Assembly (NCBI GenBank): GCA_024138025.1
Contig: JAMXBD010000056.1
Coordinates: forward strand, 868,001 to 932,000
DNA from: Combretum micranthum
Taxonomy: Eukaryota > Streptophyta > Magnoliopsida > Myrtales > Combretaceae
Direction: 5' to 3'
Length of the DNA stretch: 64,000 nucleotides
Shown piece after piece: positions 46,419-58,170 of this stretch (position 1 is its first letter; the number at the start of each line of letters is the position of its first letter). Both the position numbers and the translations under genes were made by a program. The notes under the pieces are model-generated. The model ran no database searches. It was given only the letters and a program-made list of their open reading frames with translations, and was not told the DNA's origin.

Positions 46419-47692
46419 TATTATTTCAACTTACTTACAATTAGAAAAATCATCAATTTGCATTGTTTGTATGTTTTTGAATTAGAACTTTGTCGCTTGC
46501 TCATTTAGGAAAAATGCTTTGAATGGATCAAGAAAGGATGCATCAGGAAGTCTCCATACTTGCATGTTTTTGCAAATTACTCTCTAATTAAAACTTAGTA
46601 TATCAATTTTACAAATAAGTGGCTGATAGAAGATTAAAGAAAAAATTATGGAAAATTTTTCCTCCATGTAAAGTTCTATTAACAAGGGCAGAGGAGTTAT
46701 TTTGCAAAGTTGTGATACTAACTTAACTCTAGTTATTATAAGACATTAAATTGCAAAAACATGCAGCCCTTGATACCTGCATCCCAATTATGAAGCATGA
46801 TAAATTTTTTCAACTTACATGTACAAACCCAACATAGTTAGGAATATAATTATGAATACGAAACTCAAAACATACATAAGCAATGATATAAAGAACACGA
46901 TGATGATACAAGTAAATACGATTGTCATGTAATATAATGTATTGTTTTATACCAATTCAAATTGGAATAGAATGGCCTGTCGATGAAAAATTCTCTTTGT
47001 GCAGTCTCCTCATATGGGGACGAGGCTAATTTAGTCTTTTGCATTACCTGTTGAGTGCACGGTAATGTCCATTTATCATTTGACTTCACGGTTTCTATTG
47101 CTCAATGTGACATAGTTTAGGTTGGCAATAATTTGGACATGATGTTACAATTATTGGAGAAGGTTACTGGTGTTCTAATGACAGTATGACACAGCCTGCA
47201 AAAACCCAAGAACCAAGTGGCGCACATGCCCTAAATTTGTAGGCAAAAACAATTGAATGTCTGGACTGTTGGGCATATAAATTGACCCGAAGTCTTTTTG
47301 ATGGGCTGTTCAGCACAGTCCGTGTTGAATTGAACTGATGATTAGGATTGGCCTACTTACTAAGCACAGAACCCTATTAATTGCCTCCGTTGAATATTCC
47401 CTTCCTGCAATATTTAATGGATAAATTTTTCTTACATATAATCTTAACTTTTAATTACACATAGCAATATTTTCAAAAAGTAGTTTTTGCTTCTCCTCCT
47501 TTTGGTTTTTTTTTTTTTTTTAAATTTTTATGCAACTTTAAAACATGCTATATGTTTAGAAATAGAGAAGGAAAAAAAAAAATACTTTCTTCTTTAGAAT
47601 TGTTCTGAACTTCAGATACAAAATCATTTAGTTTGCCATCTTTGTGTTTTTCATCTTCTGCTTGAGTCGTTCTTTAAAATTTTTTTTCCACA
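46419..47692. other. intergenic stretch before the copia relic
   Basis: No gene recognised. If the copia element had a 5' LTR it would lie here, but I found no partner sequence downstream to prove it. A poly(T) run is at about 47505-47521. Confidence 0.4.
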
Positions 47693-50600
47693 ATGGAATT
47701 ATCGAATGATGGGAGTCGACGAAATCAGATTGATGCACTATAGTCTAATCCTTTGTTCTTGTCGAGTTTTGATATGTCTAGTATGATTATAGGAAATATA
47801 CTTTTTAATGGATCAAAATATTTAGCATGGAGTTGATCCGTAAAGATTGGATTGGGAGCAAAACTTAAATTAGGGTTCGTAGATGGAACAATTATGAACC
47901 CTAATGAGAATTCAACTGATTTTGTTTGATGGACGAGATGTGATAGTATGATTAAGAGTTAGTTACTATTCGATGCAAAGGGAGATTGCTTAGAATTATT
48001 TGTTTGCGCAAATAGCTTTTAATCTTTAATGTGAGATTAGTGAACAATATGGACAAGGGAGTGGTCCTTTAATTTTTCAAATCTAGCATGAAATTAGAAA
48101 TGTTAGAAGAGGAAATCAGTTATTATGCATATACTATAACAGGTTGAAAAGGCTTTGGGATGAGCTTCAAGCATTACATGTCTATCTAAATTGTACATGC
48201 AGTCATCTTGAATATTGTACATGTGATTTGAAAGAGAAAATTGTTGAATTGGAGTCAAATACTAAGCTGATGCAGTTCTTGATGGGGCTAAATGCAGGAT
48301 TTGAGTTGGCTAGAAATCATATCTTGTCAATAGATCCTCTGTCGAATGTGAATAGAGATTTCTATTTGGTACAACAAGTAGAGAAACAAAAGCACATCAC
48401 TTCCAATTTTGGGGATTTAGATACCACTGCTATTCATATTAATAGAGAAGAATATGTGAAAGGAAATTTTTATAGGAAGAAAAAGAATATGAATACTTAA
48501 TTGTTTTGCAAGCATTGCAAAACTGAGGGTCATGCTGTTGAAATGTGTTTTTAGTTGATTGGTTATTAAGACCAGTCTAAAGGGAGACGTGTTAATCCTA
48601 AAGAAGAGGACAAATTGACAACGGCATGTAGCATTGGGCAGTCCATGGCAGTAGCTTGTGCTGCTCAATCTAACATAGTGCAACAAATGCCTCTGGATGA
48701 TTATGTTGAGAGTAGTTCACATGATTCAGGAGGAGCAATGTTAGAAGTTGGAACTAATAAACATTTTATGAAAGATGTTTGTCAAGATTTGATGAAAATG
48801 CTCAAGGATAGAAAGTAGATTTCGTGTGAATTCATTACTAATTTGGTCAACTATGCTAGTAATGCTCATATCTCATCTTGTTTTAATGCTTTATGTAACA
48901 ATTTTGTTTCATGGATTGTTGATTTAGGGGCAAGTGACCATATCACCGCTTATAAATCTTTGCTTGTAAATCCTAAAACACTATCCACAACTATGCTAGT
49001 TCATTTACCTAATGGTAGCATAAAATCTATCCATATTGTTGGTACTGTTCATCTCAGTGACAAAATGATATTTAACAATGTTTTGTATATCCCTGATTTC
49101 ACACAAAACCTTCTTTTTGTTCATAAGTTACTTGTTAAAACTACCATAGTTGCTATCATTGATTCATCTTCACTTGTCTTTCAGGTGCAGAAAACTAAGG
49201 AAATTCTAGTTAAGGTTGAATCAAGTGATGGACTATATGTGATCAAGTCTACAATCACTAAGAGTTTTACTTGTCTAGATAGTAAAGCACATTAGAAACT
49301 TTCATCTATAAGCTTGTCTTGTAATAAACCCTATTACTTGCATTTATTTCATGCAAGATTGGGGCATTCCTCTTATTCAAAACTACAATTCATTTATTCT
49401 TATAAATCTCTTGATATGAGTAACTTTGTTTGTGAAGTTTGTAACGAAGCAAAGGCACATTGCCTCCCTTTTCATCGAAGTGTTACTTTGTCATCTAAAA
49501 AAGTTTCTTTATTGCTTATGGATATTTGGGGACCATATTATATTCCATCTACATTAGAAGTAAAATACTTTCTAACAGTTCTTGATGATTATTTAAGAAG
49601 CGCTTAGACTTTTTTTCTTCATAACAAGTCCCAAATTTCTGTCATTGTCTCTAACTTTTTGAACTATATTTCTAATCAATTTTATATTACACCAAAGCAT
49701 ATTAGGAAAAATAATGGTTCTGAATTCTTGTCACATACATGTCAACATTTGTTTGATAGTAAAAGAATTTTGTGTAACACACCATGACTTACACTCCACA
49801 ACAAAATGGTAGAATTGAGCATAAACACCACCACTTATTAGACACAGCTAGAGCTTTAAGAATCCATGCTAATTTGCCTAAAGAGTTTTGAGGGGAGTGT
49901 GCTCTCACAGCAACCTAACTTATAAATAAAATGCCTTTATCCTCTCTTGGGTGGAAATCTCCACATGAAATGTTATTTGGAGAGAAACCTTCTTATGAAA
50001 GCTTAAGGATCATGGGTTGCTAATGTTTTGTTGCTACTCCTAAATACTTGAGAAATAAATTTGACAAACATGGTGCTAAATGCATATTTCTTGGCAATGT
50101 TACTAGTTAAAAGGGTTACAAATAGTTTAATATTCAAACTTGTGAAAGACTTGTGAGTAGGGATGTTATGTTTCATAGATACTTCTTTCCCTATAAATTT
50201 GATTCTGTTTCCCAGTGCTACATAGCAGATTATATTCCAAACACTGATGCTGTGCATATTGATGATTTTGATGAGTTTGTTTTATGTCCGTCACCTTCTG
50301 CTCTTGATGTGTCTAGTGGTATTACAAATGATCATTCTTCTAGCTGTCTTTCTAATGTGCAAAGATCATCCAGACTGTGTAAACCACCAATATGGTTAAA
50401 TGACTTTGTTCACTCTGTTTATACTAGTTCAACAAACACTATAGCTTCATCCTATACACATTACCCTTTCTTTTCTTCTAATGCTTTTATCAATTACCCA
50501 CCAAACTATATAACCTCTCTAGCCCATGTCTTAATAACTAATGAGCCACATTGTTATACACAAACACCACAAGATCTGAATTAGGTATTGGCAATGCATA

Positions 50601-50950
50601 AGGAATTAGAAGCCTTAGAGGTGAATGACACTTGAGAACTCACCACTTTGCCTCCAGATAAACGAGCTATAGGTTGCAAATAGGTTTATAAGATCAAGTA
50701 TAAACCCGATGTTTCTATTAAGCATTAAGGCATGCTTGGTTGCTTAAGGTTATACTCAAATTGAGGGTGAAGATTACCTTGATACAATTTCACCTATAGC
50801 TCGTTTAGGCACTGTTCTCATACTTCTTGTTACGGCTATTGCTAGAGATTAACCTTTATACCAATTAAACATTAGCAATGCTTTCTAACATGGCTTTTGA
50901 ATGAGGAGATTTATATGAGACCACCTAAAGGTATTCTAAGGCTTTATCAA
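47693..50950 (+). pseudogene. degenerate Ty1/copia retrotransposon (gag, protease, integrase, start of RT)
   Basis: Domains appear in copia order. The gag start is near 47693 (MELSNDGSRRNQ, then LGAKLKLGFVDGTI). Gag continues (LKRLWDELQALHVYLNCTCS) with a CCHC zinc knuckle CKHCKTEGHAVEMC near 48509-48550. Protease is near 48912 (WIVDLGASDHITAY), where the catalytic D-S-G is D-L-G. Next come the GAG-pre-integrase domain (LFHARLGHSSYSKL, CEVCNEAKAHC) and the integrase core (LLLMDIWGPY, FLTVLDDY, NNGSEFL). The start of reverse transcriptase is readable near 50590-50930 (AMHKELEALEVNDT, VYKIKYKPD, NEEIYMRPPKGI). Stops and frame changes are throughout; many stops replace expected Trp codons. RNase H and LTRs are not recognised. 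It is inactive. Confidence 0.85.
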
Positions 50951-51332
50951 AAAAAGAAAAAAAAAACTAAATTGCAAACACATTATCTTGAGACATCATC
51001 AAACTTTTAAGATTAGGTGCTTTGACACACTCACATGATCATTTAACCTTATTTCCATGTACTTTAAAGTAATTTGGTAATTCTTAGGCTATTTTATCTA
51101 ATGGCAGAACAATTGAATAGGTCTAAAAGCATTCTCTTTGAATTTTTAATTTTAAAAATAGTAGTCTAAACATATATGAAACAAATATATAGTAGTGATG
51201 GTGTATTGGCGTTTAAGTAATTAAAATATTATATGAAAAACTTAAGTGTTTGTGCGTGTGCCTTGTTTTAATTTTTATATTCAAAGGTTTGAAATCTCCA
51301 GTTGAGTATTTGCCATAAAATATTCGCATTTG
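50951..51332. other. unassigned DNA after the copia relic
   Basis: May contain eroded reverse-transcriptase sequence (HSHDHLTLF-like at about 51029), too decayed to assign. An A-rich run precedes it at 50948-50967. Confidence 0.3.
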
Positions 51333-51970
51333 ATTAGAGGTGTTTATGGATCAGTTAACCAGTCTGTGACCCTGTTTTTTGAACCTAATCGTAATAATCG
51401 GTTTTTTAATATTTCGATACTTAATCGGTCTATTATAAACGGTTAACCGTCTTAACAGTTAATCATTTTGTTCGGTTAATTTTATTGGTTTTCGGTTTTT
51501 AACCATTTAAAATAATGGTTTCAAAAAATCAAATTGATAAATTCAACAGACCTTATTTTTTAGCCTTTACCATAAAGTTTTTCTTTAAATTATATATATT
51601 ATAAGAGTTAAAAAAAAAAAGGAAAATCAAATTAAGGAAAAGGGGAAAAACAAGCCTTTAGATGTATGATCATCAACAAAAATCAAACCAAATCAATTAC
51701 CATATTAACTCTCATCAAACATAAGATAATATTACTTTAATTAAAATCCAATGAGTATTAACATATGTAAATTATATATACATGTAAATCATATGTATAT
51801 ATATTTTTAAAAAATAATTATATGTATATGTAAATTATATATATAATATATTTATAAATATGTTGGTTTCTTGTGGTTATAAATCAAAATCGAAACCAAA
51901 AACTAGAAAAAATACAAACCATAATCCTAAATTAAAACCAATTGATCGATTAACCATATTTTTTTGATTT
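51333..51970. mobile_element. hAT-like MITE with GGTTAACC words
   Basis: The left end GAGGTGTTTATGGATCAGTTAACC and a right-hand inverse GATCGATTAACCATA enclose AT-rich DNA with ATCGGT, CGGTTAACCG and TCGGTTAAT repeats. This word pattern is common to short plant hAT-derived elements. Borders are approximate. Confidence 0.4.
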
Positions 51971-52109
51971 GTTTTCCTATTTTGATTCAGTTTTTCAATT
52001 TCATTAGTTTTTTTTTTGCAAACCCCGATATTTGATTTGAAATATTATGTCCAAGCTTGGATTATAAAGCATTTGTCCCATCTTTCACATTTAAACTCGA
52101 CTTGTTGCG

Positions 52110-52225
52110 CTAATAACCTTATGGTTTAGTGGCATAAGTGGCATTTTTCCTGATCTCTCACATAAAAAGTCGCAGGTTTGATTCTTTTCCCTTGTTGTAA
52201 TAGGAAAAAGAAAAAAAAAAAAGGC
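52110..52225 (+). mobile_element. tRNA-derived SINE-like element
   Basis: Box A-like TGGTTTAGTGGCATAAG and box B-like AGGTTTGATTC, about 55 bp apart, are followed within 40 bp by an A-rich tail (GGAAAAAGAAAAAAAAAAAA). This short tRNA-like layout with an A-rich end fits a small SINE fragment. Confidence 0.5.
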
Positions 52226-53151
52226 TCACTTGGTGCTATCAAATCGGCTTATTCTAGATTACTATTATTTACCGTGTAGAGCATGAACTTTAGCTTGTTT
52301 TTTATGGTTATTAACTTTGACCTTGTTCCCAGTTTCATTATTCTTGGGATTCTAGCCTCGGAAACATGGAAAATGAAATATGGATGGGACTTTTTTGCAC
52401 CAACCTTTGGATGCATCTGAAGACTAATGTTTGGACAATTCTTATGGGAGTGAAAATCTGATCTATGTTTAATTCAGCGTTGATTTACCAAGAACGGAAA
52501 ATATCTTATTTGGTATATAAATTTTATATAGAAATTTAATTTGGTATGAATTCTATATTTAATCAATTTTTTCATGACTATTTTAACTACATTATTAGAC
52601 TTGGAAAAAGAAATCTATTAATGTTAAAGTAAAAATTTAATAATGCATTGTCTCTTTCAAGTCAACAAATAAAATAAACAATATTAAAAAAACAGTAGAA
52701 ATAACCGTAAAATGTTTGATTGCATATTAAATTAACTAGTTTAAAATTTATGTATCAAATTAAATTTTTATGTAATCTTCAAATATCAAATTTTGCATTT
52801 ACCCACCAAAAGGAGTAGTATGATAGATAAATAGCCAGATAAGTTGGCCTGGAACATACATGACGATTAACAGGTTTCTCCATAACTCACAAATTTCATA
52901 TTAATCTCATGATACCATTTTAACTAAGTTAGTGCTTCCCAACTATGCTGGAGTGAGATATACAAGTGATCAATTGCTATGATTGTTGGAAATGGCTAAG
53001 CACCCAACAAAGATGCACGGATTGGTAGACTAAAGCGTACCATTCCAACAATCGAAGATGAAGAACTAGTAGAGACAACAAAGAAGCAAGGACCGGTATT
53101 AAAAGAAGGAAGAGGATGTCAGCAAGGAATTCAAAGTAAGGGTAGATAATT
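52226..53151. other. intergenic stretch without recognised genes
   Basis: AT-rich. No coding or element structure could be supported. Confidence 0.45.
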
Positions 53152-53298
53152 CGCTATAAGAAAATTAGACTTTAGGGACAAAAATTTAGTCTCTAAAGCA
53201 AAAATTATCGTTGTTGATTCCATTTATAAAAGCATATCTTCTTTTACAAATTTTACATTACAAAATTTATATCACTAAATATCAATTTTCTTATAGTG
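53152..53298. mobile_element. CACTA-type MITE (147 bp)
   Basis: The ends read CGCTATAAGAAAATT and, inverted, CACTATAAGAAAATTGA, matching the CACTA-superfamily terminus with one change at the left. It is too short to encode anything. The expected 3-bp duplication is not clean (ATT against AAT). Confidence 0.55.
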
Positions 53299-54424
53299 AA
53301 TATAAACCTAAAGAAGTTCAATGAAAATAGTGATAGAGACATCACTCGATCGAATGGGGCTCTTAGAAGATTGCCCTTTATCACTTTTACATTAATAGAG
53401 TAGGAGGCAAGAAAAATAAATAGGGGAACCATCAAAACAAAAGTAAAATATTGGTTAACACATTGTTATAGAACTTGGACAGTTATTCGAGAAACAGTCA
53501 ACCTCTTGTGGTTCCTTGTCAATTGCTGTAAAGGCCTCATCAATTTTCATGCTCCATGACCAATTGGGGACTTCGTCTATGGCTTAATGGATGACTACTA
53601 ACTATCTCAATTGACTTTGTGAGCTCAAAATTACTCAAGATAGTCTCGTTTTGGTAAGATTATGTTGCAATTTGCTAGAAAAGTCGTGTCATGGTCGTTT
53701 GTTCTCCATAATTCAACCTAAGTTCGGGGTAAGAAAAATGATTTATAAATATAATTCCTTGTGTAGATTCTTTAATATTAGTCAATATATAAGATTTCAA
53801 AGTTTCACCCTTAAGAAAATGACCATAATTGTCTACAATCACTTTGACGTATTAATTTGCCCATACACCACTAACCCTTCTTTTGTGACGTCTCAATGAA
53901 GAAAATGAAGTCTCTTGCCGAGGCTCCTCTCCTCCTTGGTTGTACAAATTCTTCACCGGCCCAAATGGGGAATTGACTAGCCAAGAAAATTTTGGTGCGT
54001 TTCTTCCATGAATGATGAGATTTTGTGGACCCTATTGTCTATGTCATGCAGTTAACCTCAAGTTACTAATCTAGATTGGAGCTGCCATTGATAAGAGATC
54101 TCACTTAGCACAAACTGTTTCATTATGGCAACCATAATCAAGACTCGATTTTCTTTTGCTTAAAGACCTAGGGCATATGGGTTTTTGAGAGAGATGATAC
54201 TTTTGGAGTTAGATTCGACTTGTTTTTTATTATGTGATTATTTGTTGTACATTAGAAAGTAATGCAAAGAATTTGAGTTATATCATAGTTAGTGCCAAAG
54301 AAATTCTTTATGTGTACTTGAGAAAGGCCTTATAACATAAAATGAGCCCCCTACATCTAATAATGCATCACTAAAAGAGATTGAGTAATAGAAATTGTAA
54401 AGTGGTGGTGATATATAAATAATT
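53299..54424. other. intergenic stretch without recognised genes
   Basis: Slightly GC-richer around 53470-54200, but no domain is readable in any frame. Confidence 0.4.
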
Positions 54425-54771
54425 GCAACGATTGCTAATTTATAATGATATTTTTATTGTTGGTACGCATTTACTACAACAATTTTTTCTTTTTTTTTAA
54501 TTATAGCTAAATATTAAGGTCATTTTTCAAAATTTGTAACGTGAAAATATATTTAGTTGCCATTAAATCCCAACACTTTTAAACTGTCCTTACGTAATAG
54601 TGAATAAAAAGTGATAAATATACTAGTAGAATAAATTTGGACCCATTTTTTATTGCAAATTTTGAAAAATACCCTAAATTACAAACTAGAGCTAAAATAT
54701 AAAAAATTTGTTGTATTAAATACTTACTAAAAATACATTAATTATTATAAATTAGCAACTATAACAGTTGC
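54425..54771. mobile_element. foldback element with ~120-bp arms
   Basis: The left arm (54425-54540) and the reversed right arm (54655-54771) agree over nearly their whole length: GCAACGATTGCTAATTTATA against GCAACTGTTATAGTTGCTAA, then TACTACAACAA against AATACAACAAA, then CATTTTTCAAAATTTGTAAC against TATTTTTCAAAATTTGCAAT. Only about 115 bp separates the arms. RNA from it could fold into a long hairpin. Confidence 0.75.
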
Positions 54772-55990
54772 TTTCGTAAATAGAGTTTTAATTGTTTTGT
54801 TAAAACAAGTTGAAGATCTACTTTGGGGAAAAATAGATGATGTTGATTTGTGATCTCTATTGCCATTGGTTTGTGTCTTCATCAATCAAATTGGACAAAG
54901 GTCTGAATTGATGAACTCGTCCAAAAATTGCAATCAGTTTTTTTTTTTTTTTTTTTTTCCGATGAGTACAACTACATTGGCTTGTTGCTAAATATGCTGT
55001 CTCCTAAGTATGGGTTCAATTTGTCAACCAATGGTTGGACCTTTTTGGATTGTGATATTATAATCACATCAAATGGAACTAAGATCATATAATTCATTAG
55101 ACTAGCTTAACTAAGAGGCAATAATACGCCTACTAAATTGGAATACATGAATTCAGTTCATACCTTGTAAATTTTATTTATGTTGTAATGAAGAAAAGTC
55201 AAATCCATGCTCTATAATAGACATTATCTTGTTCAGATGAAGATTATATTTGAAAGACTTGAAAAAGGGGGCATTGGACACTGTTGGACAAAAAGAGTTC
55301 TCATCCAGGATGATTTAAGATTGAATTTCCATGATGTTACAAAGTAATATAACTCATGTGGACAAACTACCGTGCCCAAGATTCTATATTACTCATATTT
55401 GTGTCTCAACATTGATAGAATGTAATATGAAAGTACATAACTCAAACATAGAATCCAAAGAGGAGTCTTGCTTTCTTGGCAATCAGCATTACTAATGTAA
55501 ACCTTTCACTCCAATATATGTTTTTCTAGGCCTAGGCGTTATCAGTGTATGCCCTAAGAACCAAGGCATATCAATGAACTTGTACAATATAGTATATTTA
55601 TATTATTTTTGCTCAAATTTTAATCAAAACATAGTTGCTTAATTAATTAGGGAGTATGAGGAACCATGACGAAATAATATTAGTGGGATTCTTCTTTTTC
55701 TTTTTCTTTTTTTTTTTTCATTACAATAAGGGATGGAGAATTCAAACATGATACATTCTACTTGAGATATTAGGGTGATGCTATTAGGTTATAAGGCTAT
55801 TGATAATAGTAGGGATTCTAAAATTATATTTCAAAAAACATTTATATTGTTACTAGACAAATTAGAGCAAGATCCCCTATCTCCTTTACTATTTGTAATT
55901 TGTTTTGAATTTTTGTTGGAGGGGTCTACACTTGTCGGAGGGGTCATTTAATCCTAAAATAATTTGTAATAAATCTATGAGTAAAGGTAA
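54772..55990. other. intergenic stretch without recognised genes
   Basis: Contains a poly(T) run at about 54939-54958 and a T-rich run near 55695-55720. No gene seen. Confidence 0.45.
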
Positions 55991-56333
55991 ATTACACTAG
56001 AAGGCCCTAATGTTTAAGAGTAAGTTCATTTAAGATCATAAAGTTTTAAGTGGTTAAAAAGAGGTCCCGAAGTTTAGGAAAAAGTTTATTTAAGGTTGTA
56101 ACGTTTGAAGAAATTAGTTAATTTAAGTCCATAAGAGCATGTGTCAGCAGGAGAAGAGTTTTCTGAGTTTTAATTAAATATTTTCTCTTATTAACACGTG
56201 TTCTTGGGGATCCAAATTAATCCACTTCTTCAAACGTTAAGACCTTAAATAAACTTACCTCTGAAAGTTGAAACTCTTTTTTAACCACTCGAAACGTTGA
56301 GATCTTAAAACATTAAAATCTTCTAGTATAATT
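55991..56333. mobile_element. near-complete palindrome / foldback MITE (343 bp)
   Basis: The left end AATTACACTAGAAGGCCCTA and the inverted right end AATTATACTAGAAGATTTTA start two arms that stay complementary nearly to the centre: GTGGTTAAAAAGAGGTCCCG against GTGGTTAAAAAAGAGTTTCA, then GTTTATTTAAGGT(TG/CT)TAACGTTTGAAGAA in both. No coding capacity. Confidence 0.8.
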
Positions 56334-58000
56334 CAGCTCCAAAATTATTTATTGAGACCTTACTTGGCATTTATTGACCATCGTACCATTTTTTCCAATG
56401 GTTATGTGAAATCTTTAACAAAACCGGAAAACTTTCTGTTATATCATCGAGAGCTTTATAGAATAAACACTTAATAACTCAAAAAGCGTCTTTTTGTGTG
56501 TATAAATATTGAACAGCCAACGTGAATAGAGTTGGGGTTGCAAGCATCCTTCGATTTTTCAAAGGAGCTTTATGTTTCATGTACCTTTGATGTCCTTTAA
56601 TTATATGTTGAGAGTCAATTGCTATTTGATAAACTTTCGTTTAGAAAGTACAATGTTGTTTGAATAGGTGGTCAGAAGGCAACATATAAATTGTTCTTTT
56701 CTCAATTCTGTTGGAATATATATATATATATATATATATTTGTGTGTATGTATGTGAGCTTGAGAAGAGTCTTTTTTTATTTCTTTAGGGTCTCAACATT
56801 AAATAAAAAGAAGTCATTGGATGAAGTAGCAGTAAGATTGTGCACCAATTGAAGCAGGTGGTAATGGTTTAGAAAATGAATCGCTGTGGCTTAAATCATT
56901 ATTAACATAAAAACAAATAACAAATAACAAATAAATAAAACACATTTAAAATTAATATTATTAGATACTAGAAAAGATATGTATGTAAAGAGTATTTTTA
57001 CAAAATAGGAAACTAAACCCAAAACCCATAATTGGGAGTCATGTTCTTTTCACAAATCGCTCTAGTAAAACTTACATAATTGTGATAGGGAGAAGAGAAA
57101 CAATAGGAAAAATCAATAGCAAGTAAGCCTTAAGAGGCTTTTTCTATCCATAAGTTCTGTACGTTCAAACTTCAATTGAATTTTCAAATTCAAAACCACA
57201 AATCCCCTTTATTAGAATTAGTAAATAAATTCCTAATTTTAAATCAAGCAGAGAATTAAGATTTCCAACTAATGATTGAAATTTATATTACTTAAACCAT
57301 AGAATTAAGAACACAAATTAACATTTGAACTAGCTGTGGAAATTGACCTAGGTGCAACAATTATAAAATGAGTTGAATTAGGTTCTAGATAGTTTGCAAT
57401 ATAATGAAATATAGTGTAAACCAATTAGAGCCTTCAAAGACATCCAATTAGGGTTCCTAGATAAATCGAAATTGAACAAATCATAAGAAGAAATATTATG
57501 GCTCTTTACAAGAATTTGAACAATAGAATCAAATAGGTAAAGAATCTAAACAAATACCCTAATAAGTTATACACCATAAGAGAATCCTAGGTTAACTATC
57601 GGAGGAACAGGCATAACATAACAAATAAGAGAAACCAAGCAACCACATAGGGCTAGTCAACTTCTCCGTATAACCAGCCGACAACCTAGGATTGACACAA
57701 CCTTCTTTTGCAACCCCACTCTTAACTAATCAAGAGGATTTGTAAGTATTTAAAATGGCAATTATTAAGTTACCGTAGATAATTAACTAAATAGTAACGA
57801 ACAAAAAATATATAAAGACTAATAATTTGATTGCTTGCTTAATCTTAGTATAGAAACAAAAGGCAATACAAAATATGGTAGCAAATTAATGTTCAATGTG
57901 AATGACTTTTGTTTGCTTTCTATTTGTGTATGTTAGGATTGGTATATAAATTGAATAAAGATGAGTTGACTTTAAAATATTGTTTATGAAAAATGATTTT
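56334..58000. other. intergenic stretch without recognised genes
   Basis: AT-rich, with a TA repeat at 56718-56739. No gene or element end could be supported. Confidence 0.45.
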
Positions 58001-58170
58001 GAACTCCTGTAAATCCACAATTTTTGGACCTCAGGATTCTTGGAACTCACCCCATATTTCCAAAATTTGCTCATGACATCCACACCACACTTCTCAATAA
58101 TTGGACTTTTTGAATTTATTCCACACTTTCAAAATTTGACTTCCAAAAGCTCGTACTGTTCTTTCAAATA

